Below, piece after piece: positions 22,514 to 32,165 of a stretch of 64,000 nt of DNA. Within the stretch, counting starts at the first letter, position 1. Every line of letters begins with the position of its first letter. The notes beneath the pieces were generated by a model. That model was given only the letters and a program-made list of their open reading frames with translations. It searched no databases and was not told the DNA's origin. The stretch lies in contig NZ_NSCM01000009.1 in assembly GCF_003287735.1 (NCBI RefSeq), positions 53,977-117,976 of the forward strand, written 5' to 3'. This DNA comes from Photorhabdus bodei (GTDB taxonomy: Bacteria > Pseudomonadota > Gammaproteobacteria > Enterobacterales > Enterobacteriaceae). The position numbers and the translations under genes are program-made.

Positions 22514-24043
22514 TTAAGATTTACGGCGGTTATATGTTAAGGCAAATAGGGCAAACAATACGGTAATTACCCATACCGGCCAGTTACCCCAGCGAGCATA
22601 GGGTGTTATCCCGGTTGCGGGCGTCACTTTAGCTACCAAAACATTACGGGTAAATTGTGGGAGCGCTGCTTGCACTTTTCCGTCCGGGCGGATAATGGCT
22701 GTAATGCCGTTATTGGTACCACGTAGTAACGGGCGTCCTAATTCAAGGGAACGCATGCGTGCCATTTGGAAATGTTGCCAAGGGCCGATTGAACCACCAA
22801 ACCAAGCATCATTGGAAACAGTGAGTAAGAATTCGGTATCCGGCTTGAAATTCGCACGAACTTGTTCACCCAGTATAATTTCATAACAAATAGCAGCCGT
22901 CAGGTTATATCCTGCAACAGAAAGCTGTGGCTGAATGTAGTTGCCACGGCTGAATGAAGACATGGGTAAGTTGAAGAATGGCGCCAGAGGCCGGAGTAGG
23001 GATTCCAGCGGGACAAATTCACCGAATGGTACCAGATGATATTTATCGTAGCGAATAGCTGCTGGATATTGATAAGGTTTTTTATCGCCGAGGACAATCA
23101 CGCTATTATAGATTTTATCACTGTCACCAACGGCTCTTTCATCGACAATACCGGTAATAAGGCTGGTATGTTGATTACGTAATAGCTCATCCAATTTTGT
23201 TAGAAAGTGGCGTTGATAACTTTCCAATGAAGGAATAGCGGATTCCGGCCAGATGATTATCGGTATTTTACCGATGTATGGCAGGCTGTTGCCCATGTAG
23301 ATGTCTATAGTTTCGCTGAGCATTTTAGGGTCCCATTTCAGGGACTGTGGAATATTTCCTTGAACTAGCGCTACATCAACGGTTTTTTCAGGTTGTAGGC
23401 TGTACCACTGATAATGACGCATAGGCAATGGTAACAGTAGAATGACGATAGCGATAATACCCGCGACAATTTTCCGGTGTACCACAGCCAGAACGAATAA
23501 CCCACTGATAGCCATTAGCAGGAAAGTGATTGCTTCAACACCGAAAATTGGCGTGATAGCCTTCATCGGACCATCTAATTGACTGTAACCGAATTGTAGC
23601 CAGGGGAAACCGGTTAGAATCCAGCCTCGCAGGAATTCGGTGAGTTGCCATAATGCAGGTGCTGCTACAGCCAGCCTCAACCCGTTCGTTTTTGCGAAGA
23701 AACGATTGAGTAAGCCAGCGAATAAAGCAGGATAGAGCGAAAGATAGGCGGCAAGTAATATGACCAGCAGAATATTGACTGCGGTTGGCATGCCACCGAA
23801 ATTAGCAATACTGACATACACCCAGTTTGTACCACTGCCGAACAGACCGAACCCCCAACAAAAAGCAATAAATGCCGCTTGTCGGGGTGTTCTGTTTAAA
23901 GTCAGAAGTTGTAGTCCAAACAGGGAGATAATCGCGGCGGGCCAGAAGTCAAAAGGCGAAAAAGCCAGTGTTCCACTGGCTCCAAAAAACAGTGCCAGTA
24001 AGGCGCGCAGCCGCTGGCAATTTAATAATGAAGCTTTGTTCAT
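22514..24043 (-). CDS. lnt: Apolipoprotein N-acyltransferase Lnt
   Basis: Inner-membrane enzyme that adds the third acyl chain to outer-membrane lipoproteins. The N-terminal half holds several membrane helices; the C-terminal nitrilase-like domain has the Glu-Lys-Cys triad in [20 protein letters not shown] and [10 protein letters not shown]. 509 residues compares with 512 in E. coli. It follows corC by 7 bases. Confidence 0.97.
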   Translation of the reverse strand: MNKASLLNCQRLRALLALFFGASGTLAFSPFDFWPAAIISLFGLQLLTLNRTPRQAAFIAFCWGFGLFGSGTNWVYVSIANFGGMPTAVNILLVILLAAYLSLYPALFAGLLNRFFAKTNGLRLAVAAPALWQLTEFLRGWILTGFPWLQFGYSQLDGPMKAITPIFGVEAITFLLMAISGLFVLAVVHRKIVAGIIAIVILLLPLPMRHYQWYSLQPEKTVDVALVQGNIPQSLKWDPKMLSETIDIYMGNSLPYIGKIPIIIWPESAIPSLESYQRHFLTKLDELLRNQHTSLITGIVDERAVGDSDKIYNSVIVLGDKKPYQYPAAIRYDKYHLVPFGEFVPLESLLRPLAPFFNLPMSSFSRGNYIQPQLSVAGYNLTAAICYEIILGEQVRANFKPDTEFLLTVSNDAWFGGSIGPWQHFQMARMRSLELGRPLLRGTNNGITAIIRPDGKVQAALPQFTRNVLVAKVTPATGITPYARWGNWPVWVITVLFALFALTYNRRKS

Positions 24044-24050
24044 TCAGATT

Positions 24051-24932
24051 TTATTCTTCTTCAAGATTAGGTATTGGCGCATCGTCCGGTATCGTAACAT
24101 AAACCTGAATAATCCTTCGGCTGTCGGCCATAGCAACTTTAAAGAGATAGCCGTTGATATCAACGGACTCTCCTCTGGCTGGTAAATGACCGAATGCCTG
24201 CATAACCAGACCGCCAATAGTATCCACTTCTTCATCACTGAATTGGGTGCTAAAGGCTTCATTAAAGTCTTCAATCTGAGTCAGCGCTCGTACCGTATAG
24301 GTATGACGGCTCAAAGCACGAATATCGACGTCTTCTTCTTCATCGTATTCGTCTTCAATTTCACCGACGATCAGTTCAAGAATATCTTCGATAGTGACCA
24401 GACCCGATACACCACCAAACTCATCAATGACGATTGCCATATGATAACGTTGAGAACGGAATTCTTTCAGCATGCGGTCAACCCGTTTACTTTCAGGTAC
24501 AACGACAGCCTGACGCAGAACCTTATCTATGCTGAATGGTGGGGCATCGGTGCGCATAAATGGCAATAGATCTTTTGCCATTAAAATCCCTTCAATATGA
24601 TCTTTATCTTCACTGATCACAGGGAAACGAGAGTGAGCCGAATCGATAATTACATCCAGACATTCGTCCAGGGTTTGATTACGTTTTAAGGTAACGATTT
24701 GAGAACGGGGGATCATGATATCTCGGACACGCTGATCGGAAATATCCATTACCCCTTCGAGCATATCGCGGGTATCAGGATCAATCAGATCGTTTTGTTC
24801 AGAGTCACGGATCAATTCCACCAGTTCATCACGGCTTTTTGGCTCACCATGGAAAAGCTGGTTAAGAAGAAGAGTGAAAAACCCTTTCTTAGGGCCAGGG
24901 TTGTCGTTACTTGAAGGATGGTCGTCGCTCAT
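24051..24932 (-). CDS. corC: CorC/YbeX, CBS-domain protein
   Basis: Cytoplasmic protein with two CBS domains (about residues 65-190; [48 protein letters not shown]) and a C-terminal CorC_HlyC domain (about 205-285). Linked to magnesium/cobalt efflux and, in E. coli, ribosome maturation; the exact role is debated. 293 residues. It sits between ybeY and lnt as in E. coli. Confidence 0.95.
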   Translation of the reverse strand: MSDDHPSSNDNPGPKKGFFTLLLNQLFHGEPKSRDELVELIRDSEQNDLIDPDTRDMLEGVMDISDQRVRDIMIPRSQIVTLKRNQTLDECLDVIIDSAHSRFPVISEDKDHIEGILMAKDLLPFMRTDAPPFSIDKVLRQAVVVPESKRVDRMLKEFRSQRYHMAIVIDEFGGVSGLVTIEDILELIVGEIEDEYDEEEDVDIRALSRHTYTVRALTQIEDFNEAFSTQFSDEEVDTIGGLVMQAFGHLPARGESVDINGYLFKVAMADSRRIIQVYVTIPDDAPIPNLEEE

Positions 24933-25004
24933 GGCGTTTTAATGAAAATTTCCCATTAAATAAGTTATTGTTGGTATTTTTTAGCATAAAAATGGTACGA
25001 ATGG

Positions 25005-25472
25005 TTACTCTTTTTCTGCAAGATAGGGGTCAGCATAACCTAACTTTTGCATAATTTCTGTTTCCAAAGATTCCATTTCTTCAGCTTCATCATCTTCGAT
25101 ATGGTCATAACCCAGCAGATGTAGACAGCCGTGGACAACCATATGCGCCCAATGTTCTTCTATTGTTTTTTGTTGCTCCTCCGCTTCTTTTTCAACGACT
25201 TGACGACAGATAATTAAATCGCCAAGCAGGGGTAAATCAACCTCTGGTGGTGCCTCAAATGGGAAAGATAACACATTTGTTGGCTTATCTTTACCACGGT
25301 AGGTCAGATTTAAATCGTGGCTTTCTGCCTTATCAACAATGCGGATAGTGACTTCGCTTTCAGATTGAAATTGAGGTAAAACCCCGTCCAGCCACCGCTG
25401 GAACAGGGTTTCTTCAGGAAGACCTTGTGAATGCTCACAGGCAATTTGTAAATCAAGTATTACTGAACTCAT
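25005..25472 (-). CDS. ybeY: Endoribonuclease YbeY
   Basis: Zinc endoribonuclease in 16S rRNA 3' maturation and ribosome quality control. The metal motif H-x3-H-x5-H is intact in [15 protein letters not shown], and the conserved arginine lies in [18 protein letters not shown]. 155 residues. It overlaps ybeZ by 4 bases. Confidence 0.96.
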   Translation of the reverse strand: MSSVILDLQIACEHSQGLPEETLFQRWLDGVLPQFQSESEVTIRIVDKAESHDLNLTYRGKDKPTNVLSFPFEAPPEVDLPLLGDLIICRQVVEKEAEEQQKTIEEHWAHMVVHGCLHLLGYDHIEDDEAEEMESLETEIMQKLGYADPYLAEKE

Positions 25473-26518
25473 TGTGTTTCCTGCTTGCGTTGTTCACTGA
25501 GTGACTGTTTGCGTTTTTGCTCGGTTGCTTCCCACTCTTCATAGGCAATGACAACTTTGGCAACCACCGGATGGCGGACAACATCATCACTGTGGAAAAA
25601 GTTGAAACTCAGCTCGCCGACGCCTGATAGAACTTCAATGGCATGGCGTAGACCGGATTTCTGCCCACGAGGCAGGTCAATCTGCGTAACGTCACCGGTA
25701 ACAACCGCTTTGGAGTTGAAGCCGATACGGGTCAGGAACATCTTCATCTGTTCTATGGTTGTATTCTGGCTCTCATCCAGAATAATAAAAGCGTCGTTTA
25801 GGGTTCGTCCTCGCATATAAGCTAATGGGGCAACTTCAATAACGTTACGCTCGATCAGCTTCTCAACTTTTTCAAAACCGAGCATTTCAAACAAAGCGTC
25901 GTAGAGTGGGCGCAGGTATGGATCCACTTTTTGGCTCAGGTCGCCCGGTAGAAAACCCAATTTTTCGCCTGCTTCGACGGCCGGACGGGTTAGCAGGATA
26001 CGGCGAATTTCTTGTCGTTCCAGTGCATCAACCGCAGCAGCAACGGCCAGGTAAGTTTTTCCTGTGCCTGCAGGGCCAATCCCGAACGTAATATCGTGGC
26101 TAAGAATATTGGCAATATACTGTGCTTGATTGGGCGTGCGTGGTTTCACCATGCCGCGTTTGGTGCGAATATTAACGGATTTACCGTATTCGGGTATGCT
26201 CTCGGCAGTTTGCTCCAGAACCCGGCTCTCGGTAATTGCCAGATGAATCTGTTCTGGCTTGATATCAGGGATCACACCACGGATAGGGGAAGTTTCCGCA
26301 TATAAATGCCGTAGGATATTGGTGGCTGTGCTAACGCACAGCGGTTTGCCCATCAGTTTAAAACAGTTATCACGACGGTTAATTTCAATACCTAGCCGAC
26401 GTTCAAGCTGCTTCAAATTGTCGTCAAACGGACCACACAGGCTCATTAGGCGCTGATTGTCGGCGGGTTCGAGGAAAATTTCCTGAGTTGCTATTTGTGA
26501 ATGAATTTGTTGAATCAC
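25469..26518 (-). CDS. ybeZ: PhoH-like ATPase YbeZ (PhoL)
   Basis: P-loop ATPase that partners YbeY in rRNA processing. Walker A is GPAGTGKTY, Walker [11 protein letters not shown], and the following [14 protein letters not shown] is PhoH-type. 349 residues. Located between miaB (15 bases upstream) and ybeY, forming the miaB-ybeZ-ybeY-corC-lnt run. Confidence 0.96.
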   Translation of the reverse strand: MIQQIHSQIATQEIFLEPADNQRLMSLCGPFDDNLKQLERRLGIEINRRDNCFKLMGKPLCVSTATNILRHLYAETSPIRGVIPDIKPEQIHLAITESRVLEQTAESIPEYGKSVNIRTKRGMVKPRTPNQAQYIANILSHDITFGIGPAGTGKTYLAVAAAVDALERQEIRRILLTRPAVEAGEKLGFLPGDLSQKVDPYLRPLYDALFEMLGFEKVEKLIERNVIEVAPLAYMRGRTLNDAFIILDESQNTTIEQMKMFLTRIGFNSKAVVTGDVTQIDLPRGQKSGLRHAIEVLSGVGELSFNFFHSDDVVRHPVVAKVVIAYEEWEATEQKRKQSLSEQRKQETQ

Positions 26519-26533
26519 TGATTATCTCTATAT

Positions 26534-27964
26534 TTATGGCTGATAAGTGCCGACCCCGATTTCATCTTCTTTACGGGTACGGGCTATAACGGACTCAGGT
26601 GATTCGTGTGTACGAAGATCCATTTGATCTTCGGTACGGATAACTTTACCGCGTAGTGAGTTGGCGTAGACATCAACAATTTCAACATCAACGAATTTGC
26701 CAATCATATCAGGCTGGCCTTCAAAGTTGACAACCCGATTGTTTTCGGTACGGCCAGAAAGTTCCATCACATTCTTACGGGAAGTTCCTTCAACCAGAAT
26801 ACGTTGTACACTGCCCAACATAGCACGGCTGTAGCTCATGGCTTGTTGGTTGATACGTTGTTGTAACAGGTAAAGGCGCTGTTTTTTCTCTTCTTCGCTA
26901 ACGTCATCAGGCAGATCGGCTGCCGGTGTTCCCGGACGAGCAGAATAGATGAAGCTGTAGCTCATATCGAAATTGACATCAGCGATCAGTTTCATGGTTT
27001 TCTCGAAGTCATCTTGGGTTTCACCTGGGAATCCGATAATGAAGTCAGAGCTTATCAAGATATCAGAACGTGCTTTACGCAGTTTGCGGATAATGCTTTT
27101 ATACTCAAGGGCTGTGTGGGCACGTTTCATCAACGTTAGAATACGGTCCGAGCCACTTTGCACCGGTAGATGTAGGAAGCTAACCAATTCCGGTGTATCT
27201 TCGTAAACAGCGATAATATCGTCTGTAAACTCAATTGGGTGGCTAGTCGTAAAGCGAATACGGTCAATACCATCTATAGCCGCGACCAAACGAATTAACT
27301 CAGCGAAAGAGCAGATATCACCATCATAAGTGGCACCACGATAAGCGTTCACGTTCTGACCGAGAAGGTTGACTTCACGTACGCCTTGAGCGGCAAGTTG
27401 AGCGATTTCAAACAGAACATCATCGCATGGGCGGCTAACTTCTTCTCCGCGGGTATAAGGTACGACACAGAAAGTACAGTATTTGTTGCAACCTTCCATA
27501 ATAGAAACGAATGCAGACGGCCCTTCAGCACGCGGCTCAGGTAGACGGTCAAATTTCTCGATTTCCGGGAAGCTGATATCAACAACCGGGCTGCGGGTGC
27601 CTTTCACCTGGTTGATCATTTCAGGTAAACGGTGCAATGTTTGCGGCCCGAAAATGATATCTACACATTGAGCGCGCTGACGGATGAAATCTCCTTCCTG
27701 AGAGGCTACACAGCCACCGACTCCAATGATGATATCTGGATTAGTATCTTTTAGGTTTTTCCAGCGGCCTAATTGATGGAAAACCTTTTCCTGTGCTTTT
27801 TCGCGGATTGAACAGGTATTCAATAGCAAAATGTCTGCTTCTTCGGCGACATCGGTTAACTGATAACCGTGAGTACTTTCCAGCAGGTCGGCCATTTTAG
27901 ATGAATCATATTCATTCATCTGACAGCCCCAAGTTTTAATATACAGTTTTTTTATCGTCGACAT
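26534..27964 (-). CDS. miaB: tRNA-2-methylthio-N6-isopentenyladenosine synthase MiaB
   Basis: Radical-SAM methylthiotransferase that modifies A37 of tRNAs reading UNN codons. Auxiliary-cluster cysteines are in [17 protein letters not shown] and GGCVAS; the radical-SAM cluster is [10 protein letters not shown]-terminal TRAM domain follows. I start it at the ATG at 27964 ([13 protein letters not shown], 476 residues); an ATG four codons upstream is also possible and ribosome sites are weak at both. Confidence 0.95.
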   Translation of the reverse strand: MSTIKKLYIKTWGCQMNEYDSSKMADLLESTHGYQLTDVAEEADILLLNTCSIREKAQEKVFHQLGRWKNLKDTNPDIIIGVGGCVASQEGDFIRQRAQCVDIIFGPQTLHRLPEMINQVKGTRSPVVDISFPEIEKFDRLPEPRAEGPSAFVSIMEGCNKYCTFCVVPYTRGEEVSRPCDDVLFEIAQLAAQGVREVNLLGQNVNAYRGATYDGDICSFAELIRLVAAIDGIDRIRFTTSHPIEFTDDIIAVYEDTPELVSFLHLPVQSGSDRILTLMKRAHTALEYKSIIRKLRKARSDILISSDFIIGFPGETQDDFEKTMKLIADVNFDMSYSFIYSARPGTPAADLPDDVSEEEKKQRLYLLQQRINQQAMSYSRAMLGSVQRILVEGTSRKNVMELSGRTENNRVVNFEGQPDMIGKFVDVEIVDVYANSLRGKVIRTEDQMDLRTHESPESVIARTRKEDEIGVGTYQP

Positions 27965-28153
27965 TTTCTTGTGCATCCGAGCTTTCTACCGCGCTGAAAA
28001 GTGTTATTACACGGCAAAAGCAATTGTGTATTAGGCATAAAGTTGTTGGATATTGTAGTCATTTGCAGGAGCAGTGACCAGACTGTTAAACAGGATATTC
28101 TCTACCGGAGAATTAAAAATTCGGTACACTGTACTAATCAATGGGTTAATAGC

Positions 28154-29344
28154 ATGGCTGATATGAATAATTCACAACAGATTTTTGATGTAGTGGTGGT
28201 CGGTGCTGGCATGATCGGTGCTGCAACAGCATTGGGGTTGGCACAGGAAGGTTGGAAAGTCGCTTTATTGGATCATCAACCACCACAATCTTATGATACA
28301 CAGAGTCAGCCTGATGTACGCGTATCAGCAATCAGTTGTGCTTCTGTAGATTTGTTCAAACAACTTGGCGCATGGGATGCGGTATTACAGATGCGCAGTG
28401 CGCCGTATCGTACATTAGAGACTTGGGAACAGAATGATTCTAATTTGGTGTTTGATGCACAAAGTTTAGGGCTGCCTGAGTTGGGCTATATGGTTGAAAA
28501 CCGTATCTTGCAACTGGCTCTGTGGCAGCAGTTTGAAAAACATCCCAATCTGACTTTGCTATGCCCGGCAGTATTGCAATCAATGCGGTGGCAGAAAATG
28601 GGATGGTTGGTGACTCTGGCTGACGGAACAGAAATGACAGCTCGCTTGATTGTTGGGGCTGATGGTGCTCGTTCTCAGGTTCGGCAAATGGCAGGAATTG
28701 GCAGTCGTGGCTGGCAGTACAGACAGTCTTGTATGTTGATCACGGTAAAAACAGAACAGCCACAGCAGGATATTACCTGGCAGCAGTTTTTTCCTTCTGG
28801 CCCGAGAGCGCTTCTTCCACTGTTTGATCAATGGGCTTCGCTGGTGTGGTACGACAAACCGGCACGCATACGACAATTACAGGCAATGTCAATGGCTCAA
28901 CTTGAACAGGAGATTTTCCAGGCATTTCCTGTACGGTTAGGTAAAGTGACTCCCGTTGCCGCCGGTTCATTTCCTTTGACTCGTCATCATGCTAACAGTT
29001 ATGTGCGTGAAGGATTAGTATTGTTGGGTGATGCAGCTCACACCATTAATCCACTGGCTGGGCAAGGAGTAAATCTTGGTTATCGGGATGTGAATACTCT
29101 GCTTGATGTTTTGGTGAAGGCGAGAGAATTAACAGAGCAGTGGGATTCATTGGAAGTATTGATGCGTTATCAGCGCCGCAGAATGCCGGATAACCTAATG
29201 ATGCAAGCTGGAATGGATCTATTTTACACCGTGTTCAGTAATGAATTACCAGGGCTGAAAGTTGCTCGTAATCTGGCGCTGATGGCAGCTCAACGGGCTG
29301 GCGTAATGAAAAAAGCGGTGCTTAAGTATGCGTTAGGATTATAG
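28154..29344 (+). CDS. ubiF: Ubiquinone hydroxylase UbiF
   Basis: FAD monooxygenase that hydroxylates 3-demethylubiquinol in aerobic ubiquinone synthesis. Rossmann motif VVGAGMIGAATALGLA, the DG motif VGADGARSQVR, and the GD motif LLGDAAHTINPLAGQGVNLGYRDV are intact. The start at 28154 (396 residues) fits homologues near 391; the reading from 28001 is leader. Divergent from miaB, as in E. coli. Confidence 0.94.
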   Translation: MADMNNSQQIFDVVVVGAGMIGAATALGLAQEGWKVALLDHQPPQSYDTQSQPDVRVSAISCASVDLFKQLGAWDAVLQMRSAPYRTLETWEQNDSNLVFDAQSLGLPELGYMVENRILQLALWQQFEKHPNLTLLCPAVLQSMRWQKMGWLVTLADGTEMTARLIVGADGARSQVRQMAGIGSRGWQYRQSCMLITVKTEQPQQDITWQQFFPSGPRALLPLFDQWASLVWYDKPARIRQLQAMSMAQLEQEIFQAFPVRLGKVTPVAAGSFPLTRHHANSYVREGLVLLGDAAHTINPLAGQGVNLGYRDVNTLLDVLVKARELTEQWDSLEVLMRYQRRRMPDNLMMQAGMDLFYTVFSNELPGLKVARNLALMAAQRAGVMKKAVLKYALGL

Positions 29345-29616
29345 CCGTTATAGATTGGTAGTGAAGAGCACAAGCACATCGTAAATTATTTATGGCGTGG
29401 ACAGTTTGTTTTTTGTATCCATAGAAGGAAAAAACAGAAAACCTGAGAAGCGAAAATCCACTTGTATGAAGAGGCATATATGAAAAAAACACCGAAGCGG
29501 ATTTAATTGTATAATTTATCTTTGCTTATAACATTAACGATATGATGGCAGCAATCATGAGATATCAAGTTCGGTTCCCATTGAGAGAGCTCACTCATAG
29601 AAAGATGCGTGGCACT
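29345..29616. other. Spacer after ubiF
   Basis: No gene seen. AT-rich sequence between ubiF and a gene remnant. In E. coli the glutamine/methionine/leucine tRNA genes begin close to ubiF; here about 2 kb of foreign sequence separates them. Confidence 0.4.
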
Positions 29617-29773
29617 CTAGGGTTTAACGCCATTAATCCCAATTCCACCTTCTGCTAGAACATCGACAAATTCATGCCGTATAGTGTCATATACCCTAAC
29701 GTCAGCTAATGTTATTATTCCACTCGCCCACAAAGTACCACCAGCAACACTTTGGATATTATCGCAAATAATA
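29617..29773 (-). pseudogene. C-terminal gene remnant interrupted by an ERIC
   Basis: A leftward reading frame with protein-like composition (for example GGTLWASGIITLADVRVYD and FVDVLAEGGIGINGVKP) reaches a stop at 29617. Its upstream side runs straight into an ERIC repeat at 29774, which supplies all codons before it. I read it as the last 50 or so residues of a lost gene of unknown function. It may also be chance coding-like sequence. Confidence 0.4.
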
Positions 29774-29899
29774 TATACCCTATGGATTTCAAGTTGCCTC
29801 TTTGTTGGCTGCACTCGCTCACCCCGGTCACATAGTTATCTATGCTCCCGGGGATTCACTCCCTTGTCGTCGCGATGCATCTTGAAATCCATAGGGTAT
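29774..29899 (-). repeat. ERIC repeat, copy 2 (altered left end)
   Basis: Complete ERIC in minus orientation, but the left end reads TATACCCTATGGATTTCAAG instead of the usual TATACCCGTCATCTTTCAAG type. Both ends therefore carry the same terminal sequence as a 19-20 bp inverted repeat, suggesting gene conversion of one end by the other. Confidence 0.9.
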
Positions 29900-29908
29900 T
29901 TATCTCAA

Positions 29909-30259
29909 TTACACATTAGCAACAGGATTATATTTCTGAATAAAATCACAAACAGTTTTTTCAATACTGGTATTTATTGAAGACAATCTATCTTCCAGTT
30001 CAGGATATTGATATGCCGGATTTACAAGATATCTCACCTTATCTTTACATACTGTAAGTTCAGCATACGGGATCACCCGGAACTTGCTTGAGTTGTCTGC
30101 ATTTTCAACAGTAACGATGAACAGTTGACGCTTAACATCAACTCTACAATTTAAACGCCTAACAGAAAACATCCTCTGCGAGGGTTCATCAAAAAAGGAA
30201 TCGATAACTTCTGTTGAGTGGCTAATAGTCTGTATAGATCTGGTATGCTCAGTTCTCAT
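29909..30259 (-). CDS. Hypothetical protein, unknown function
   Basis: 116-residue polar protein starting MRTEHTRSIQTISHS at the ATG at 30259, with GGGGG about 5 bases upstream. The middle has alternating hydrophobic strands (CRVDVKRQLFIVTVENAD, KFRVIPYAELTVCKDKVRYL), suggesting a beta-rich fold. No signal peptide or membrane segment. Its 3' end stops 9 bases short of an ERIC repeat. I do not recognise a family. It lies in an insertion between ubiF and the tRNA genes. Confidence 0.55.
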   Translation of the reverse strand: MRTEHTRSIQTISHSTEVIDSFFDEPSQRMFSVRRLNCRVDVKRQLFIVTVENADNSSKFRVIPYAELTVCKDKVRYLVNPAYQYPELEDRLSSINTSIEKTVCDFIQKYNPVANV

Positions 30260-30532
30260 ATAGCCCCCTAACATTATGAAATTCAAGTGAATAGATGATT
30301 AGCAGTTATCAAATTGATAAATATTCATTGAGGTAATAATAGTCAGATCGAACTCCCAGTACAACAAATTTAACAACCAGAGTTGTACTTTACATTGTGT
30401 TAAATTTAAGCCATCTTTGGCTTGGGCAATGCGCTCAAAGCCCAAAGGGCTTTAGGGCTGGCTACTGCGACGTATCCTGGCTGAATTGATATTTGTCTGT
30501 AAAATAGGCTACTCTATCAATGAGCGCTGAAT

Positions 30533-31231
30533 ATGTTAAGAGCGACCAAAGTCCGCATCTACCCCACCCCCGAACAGGCCGAGTATCTTAACGGCCAGTT
30601 CGGGGCGATCCGTTTTGCGTACAACAAGGCGGCGCTGCACATCAAAAAACAGGCTTACAAACGTCACGGCGTGAGTTTAAATTCGCGCAAAGACCTCAAG
30701 CCGCTCCTAGAGGTCGCGAAGAAATCCCGCAAGTACGCCTGGCTCAAGGCATATGATGCCATCGCGTTACCGCAGGCGGTGATTAATCTGCATACCGCGT
30801 TTGATAATTTCTTCAATCTGAAGTTACGCGCCCAATTTCCCACGTTCAAACGCAAACAGGGCAAGCAATCCAGCTATCACTGTGTTGGGGTGAAAGTGCT
30901 GGAAGGCGCGGTGAAGATCCCGAAATTGTCACCGATAAAGGCGTGCATACACCGAGAAATTGAAGGGAAAGTGGAGAGCATTACGTTATCTCGCACCGCC
31001 ACGGGAAAATATTTCGCCGCTATCCTGTGTGACGATGGCAAAGATGCGCCGGAAATGCCGCTGCCTAAGCGGATCTGGCAATGTCCGGTTTGTCATGTCG
31101 AACATGACCGCGATATCAATGCGGCGATCAACATCCAGCGCAAGGGCACAACAGCATTACAGGCGGCGGGACTCGTCGTTTCTGCCCACGGAGGCCAGCG
31201 TAAATCCGTCATAAAGACGGTTGCGGCCTGA
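30533..31231 (+). CDS. TnpB-like protein lacking the RuvC I/II core
   Basis: 232 residues against about 370-400 for normal TnpB. The N-terminal helical region is intact (MLRATKVRIYPTPEQAEYL, then FGAIRFAYN). After TGKYFAAILCDDGKDAP the sequence jumps to EMPLPKRIWQCPVCHVEHDRDINAAINI. RuvC motif I, the RuvC II glutamate and the first zinc-finger cysteine pair are lost, while the second pair and the RuvC III aspartate remain. The deletion is in frame, so a stable but nuclease-dead product is possible. TnpB is the RNA-guided nuclease of IS605-type elements. Confidence 0.75.
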   Translation: MLRATKVRIYPTPEQAEYLNGQFGAIRFAYNKAALHIKKQAYKRHGVSLNSRKDLKPLLEVAKKSRKYAWLKAYDAIALPQAVINLHTAFDNFFNLKLRAQFPTFKRKQGKQSSYHCVGVKVLEGAVKIPKLSPIKACIHREIEGKVESITLSRTATGKYFAAILCDDGKDAPEMPLPKRIWQCPVCHVEHDRDINAAINIQRKGTTALQAAGLVVSAHGGQRKSVIKTVAA

Positions 31232-31274
31232 GAAGTGGGAAGCCTCGCCGTTTTTTACGGCGGGGAGCAGTCAC
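31080..31274 (+). ncRNA. Candidate omega-RNA scaffold of element 1
   Basis: In TnpB systems the guide RNA is made from the tnpB 3' end through the right end, with its guide taken from flanking DNA. The last roughly 150 bases here are almost identical to element 2, including the terminal hairpin at 31243-31265 and the closing GCAGTCAC, while flanks differ. The 5' limit is a guess. Position and conservation are the only evidence. Confidence 0.35.
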
Positions 31275-31407
31275 ATGTTGGTATTTTGATGGCAGGAGAG
31301 CAAAAAAGCTACTGCTTAAGTGGCTTCATGCTACAAGAATATTCTTACTGTATATTCTTTGTGTATATTTTTTCAACACGTCACATCACGTAACATATTG
31401 ATAAATA

Positions 31408-31482
31408 TGGCTGGGGTACCAGGATTCGAACCTGGGAATGCCGGAATCAGAATCCGGTGCCTTACCGCTTGGCGATACCCCA
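31408..31482 (-). tRNA. glnV: tRNA-Gln (anticodon CTG)
   Basis: 75 nt including encoded CCA; cloverleaf elements visible with T-arm GGTTCGAATCC and anticodon loop TTCTGAT. Last of six leftward tRNAs. Confidence 0.95.
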
Positions 31483-31487
31483 ATAAA

Positions 31488-31564
31488 TGGTGGCTACGAC
31501 GGGAATCGAACCTGTGACCCCAGCATTATGAGTGCTGTGCTCTAACCAGCTGAGCTACGTAGCC
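31488..31564 (-). tRNA. metU: tRNA-Met (elongator, anticodon CAT)
   Basis: 77 nt with encoded CCA, T-arm GGTTCGATTCC, anticodon loop CTCATAA. Identical to the copy at 31938-32014. Confidence 0.95.
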
Positions 31565-31617
31565 TTTTTTGATGTGAGAAAATTTATTAAAAATACCAGT
31601 GAACGACATCCAGTCAA

Positions 31618-31692
31618 TGGCTGGGGTACCAGGATTCGAACCTGGGTATGCCAGGATCAAAACCTGGTGCCTTACCGCTTGGCGATACCCCA
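31618..31692 (-). tRNA. glnW: tRNA-Gln (anticodon TTG)
   Basis: 75 nt with encoded CCA; anticodon loop TTTTGAT. Identical to the next copy. Confidence 0.95.
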
Positions 31693-31744
31693 ACTGAAAG
31701 TGGTCATTGTACAACATGTTGTCAGAATTGTGTTATCAGAACTA

Positions 31745-31819
31745 TGGCTGGGGTACCAGGATTCGAACCTGGGTATGCCAGGATCAAAACCTGGTGCCTT
31801 ACCGCTTGGCGATACCCCA
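31745..31819 (-). tRNA. glnU: tRNA-Gln (anticodon TTG)
   Basis: 75 nt with encoded CCA; identical to the copy at 31618-31692. Confidence 0.95.
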
Positions 31820-31847
31820 TCTGAGTAACGACAACTCGATGAATGAA

Positions 31848-31932
31848 TGGTGCGGGAGGCGAGACTTGAACTCGCACACCTTGCGGCGCCAGAACCTAAA
31901 TCTGGTGCGTCTACCAATTTCGCCACTCCCGC
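31848..31932 (-). tRNA. leuW: tRNA-Leu (anticodon TAG)
   Basis: 85 nt class II tRNA with a long variable arm and encoded CCA; anticodon loop ATTTAGG. Confidence 0.95.
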
Positions 31933-31937
31933 AAAGA

Positions 31938-32014
31938 TGGTGGCTACGACGGGAATCGAACCTGTGACCCCAGCATTATGAGTGCTGTGCTCTAACCAGC
32001 TGAGCTACGTAGCC
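31938..32014 (-). tRNA. metT: tRNA-Met (elongator, anticodon CAT)
   Basis: 77 nt with encoded CCA. First tRNA of the leftward operon metT-leuW-glnU-glnW-metU-glnV, the E. coli order but without glnX. Confidence 0.95.
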
Positions 32015-32052
32015 ATCTTTTTTGCATTACCTTCATCGGCGTTGCGGGGCGC

Positions 32053-32081
32053 ATTATGCGTATATCAGCTAAATGCGTCAA
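32053..32081 (-). promoter_or_regulatory. Sigma-70 promoter of the tRNA operon
   Basis: Minus-strand TTGACG (32081-32076) and CATAAT (32058-32053) with an exact 17-base spacer, followed by a GC-rich discriminator GCGCCCCGC. Such a discriminator is the hallmark of stringently controlled stable-RNA promoters (family knowledge). It lies 39 bases upstream of metT. Confidence 0.85.
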
Positions 32082-32165
32082 CTGCTTTTTTCTCGAAATC
32101 TGTTTAAAGTCGCTTGTTTGTTTGGCATATAAGCATTTTGATGACAAAATCAACAAAAAATAACA

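Larger units (their letters stand above)
30437..31274 (+). mobile_element. IS605/IS1341-like element 1, internally deleted
   Basis: 838-bp unit shared with a second copy at 44607-45494. The left end begins with the hairpin AAAGCCC-AAA-GGGCTTT (30437-30453); the right end has the hairpin CCTCGCCGT / ACGGCGGGG (31243-31265) and ends GGGGAGCAGTCAC. It carries only a shortened tnpB and no tnpA transposase. Boundaries come from comparing the two copies. It has no terminal inverted repeats and no target duplication is visible, as expected for the IS200/IS605 group. Confidence 0.75.

Noticed and set aside
30533..31231. Reading the shortened TnpB as a TldR-type RNA-guided repressor
   Set aside because: Known TldR proteins keep the full fold with point changes; here a large block including RuvC I/II is gone. 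Left as a question, not a call.
31320..31967. Several frames across the tRNA array (62-98 codons, with repeats such as WGTRIRTWVCQ)
   Set aside because: They are translations of tRNA genes; the repeated motifs reflect the repeated Gln tRNAs.
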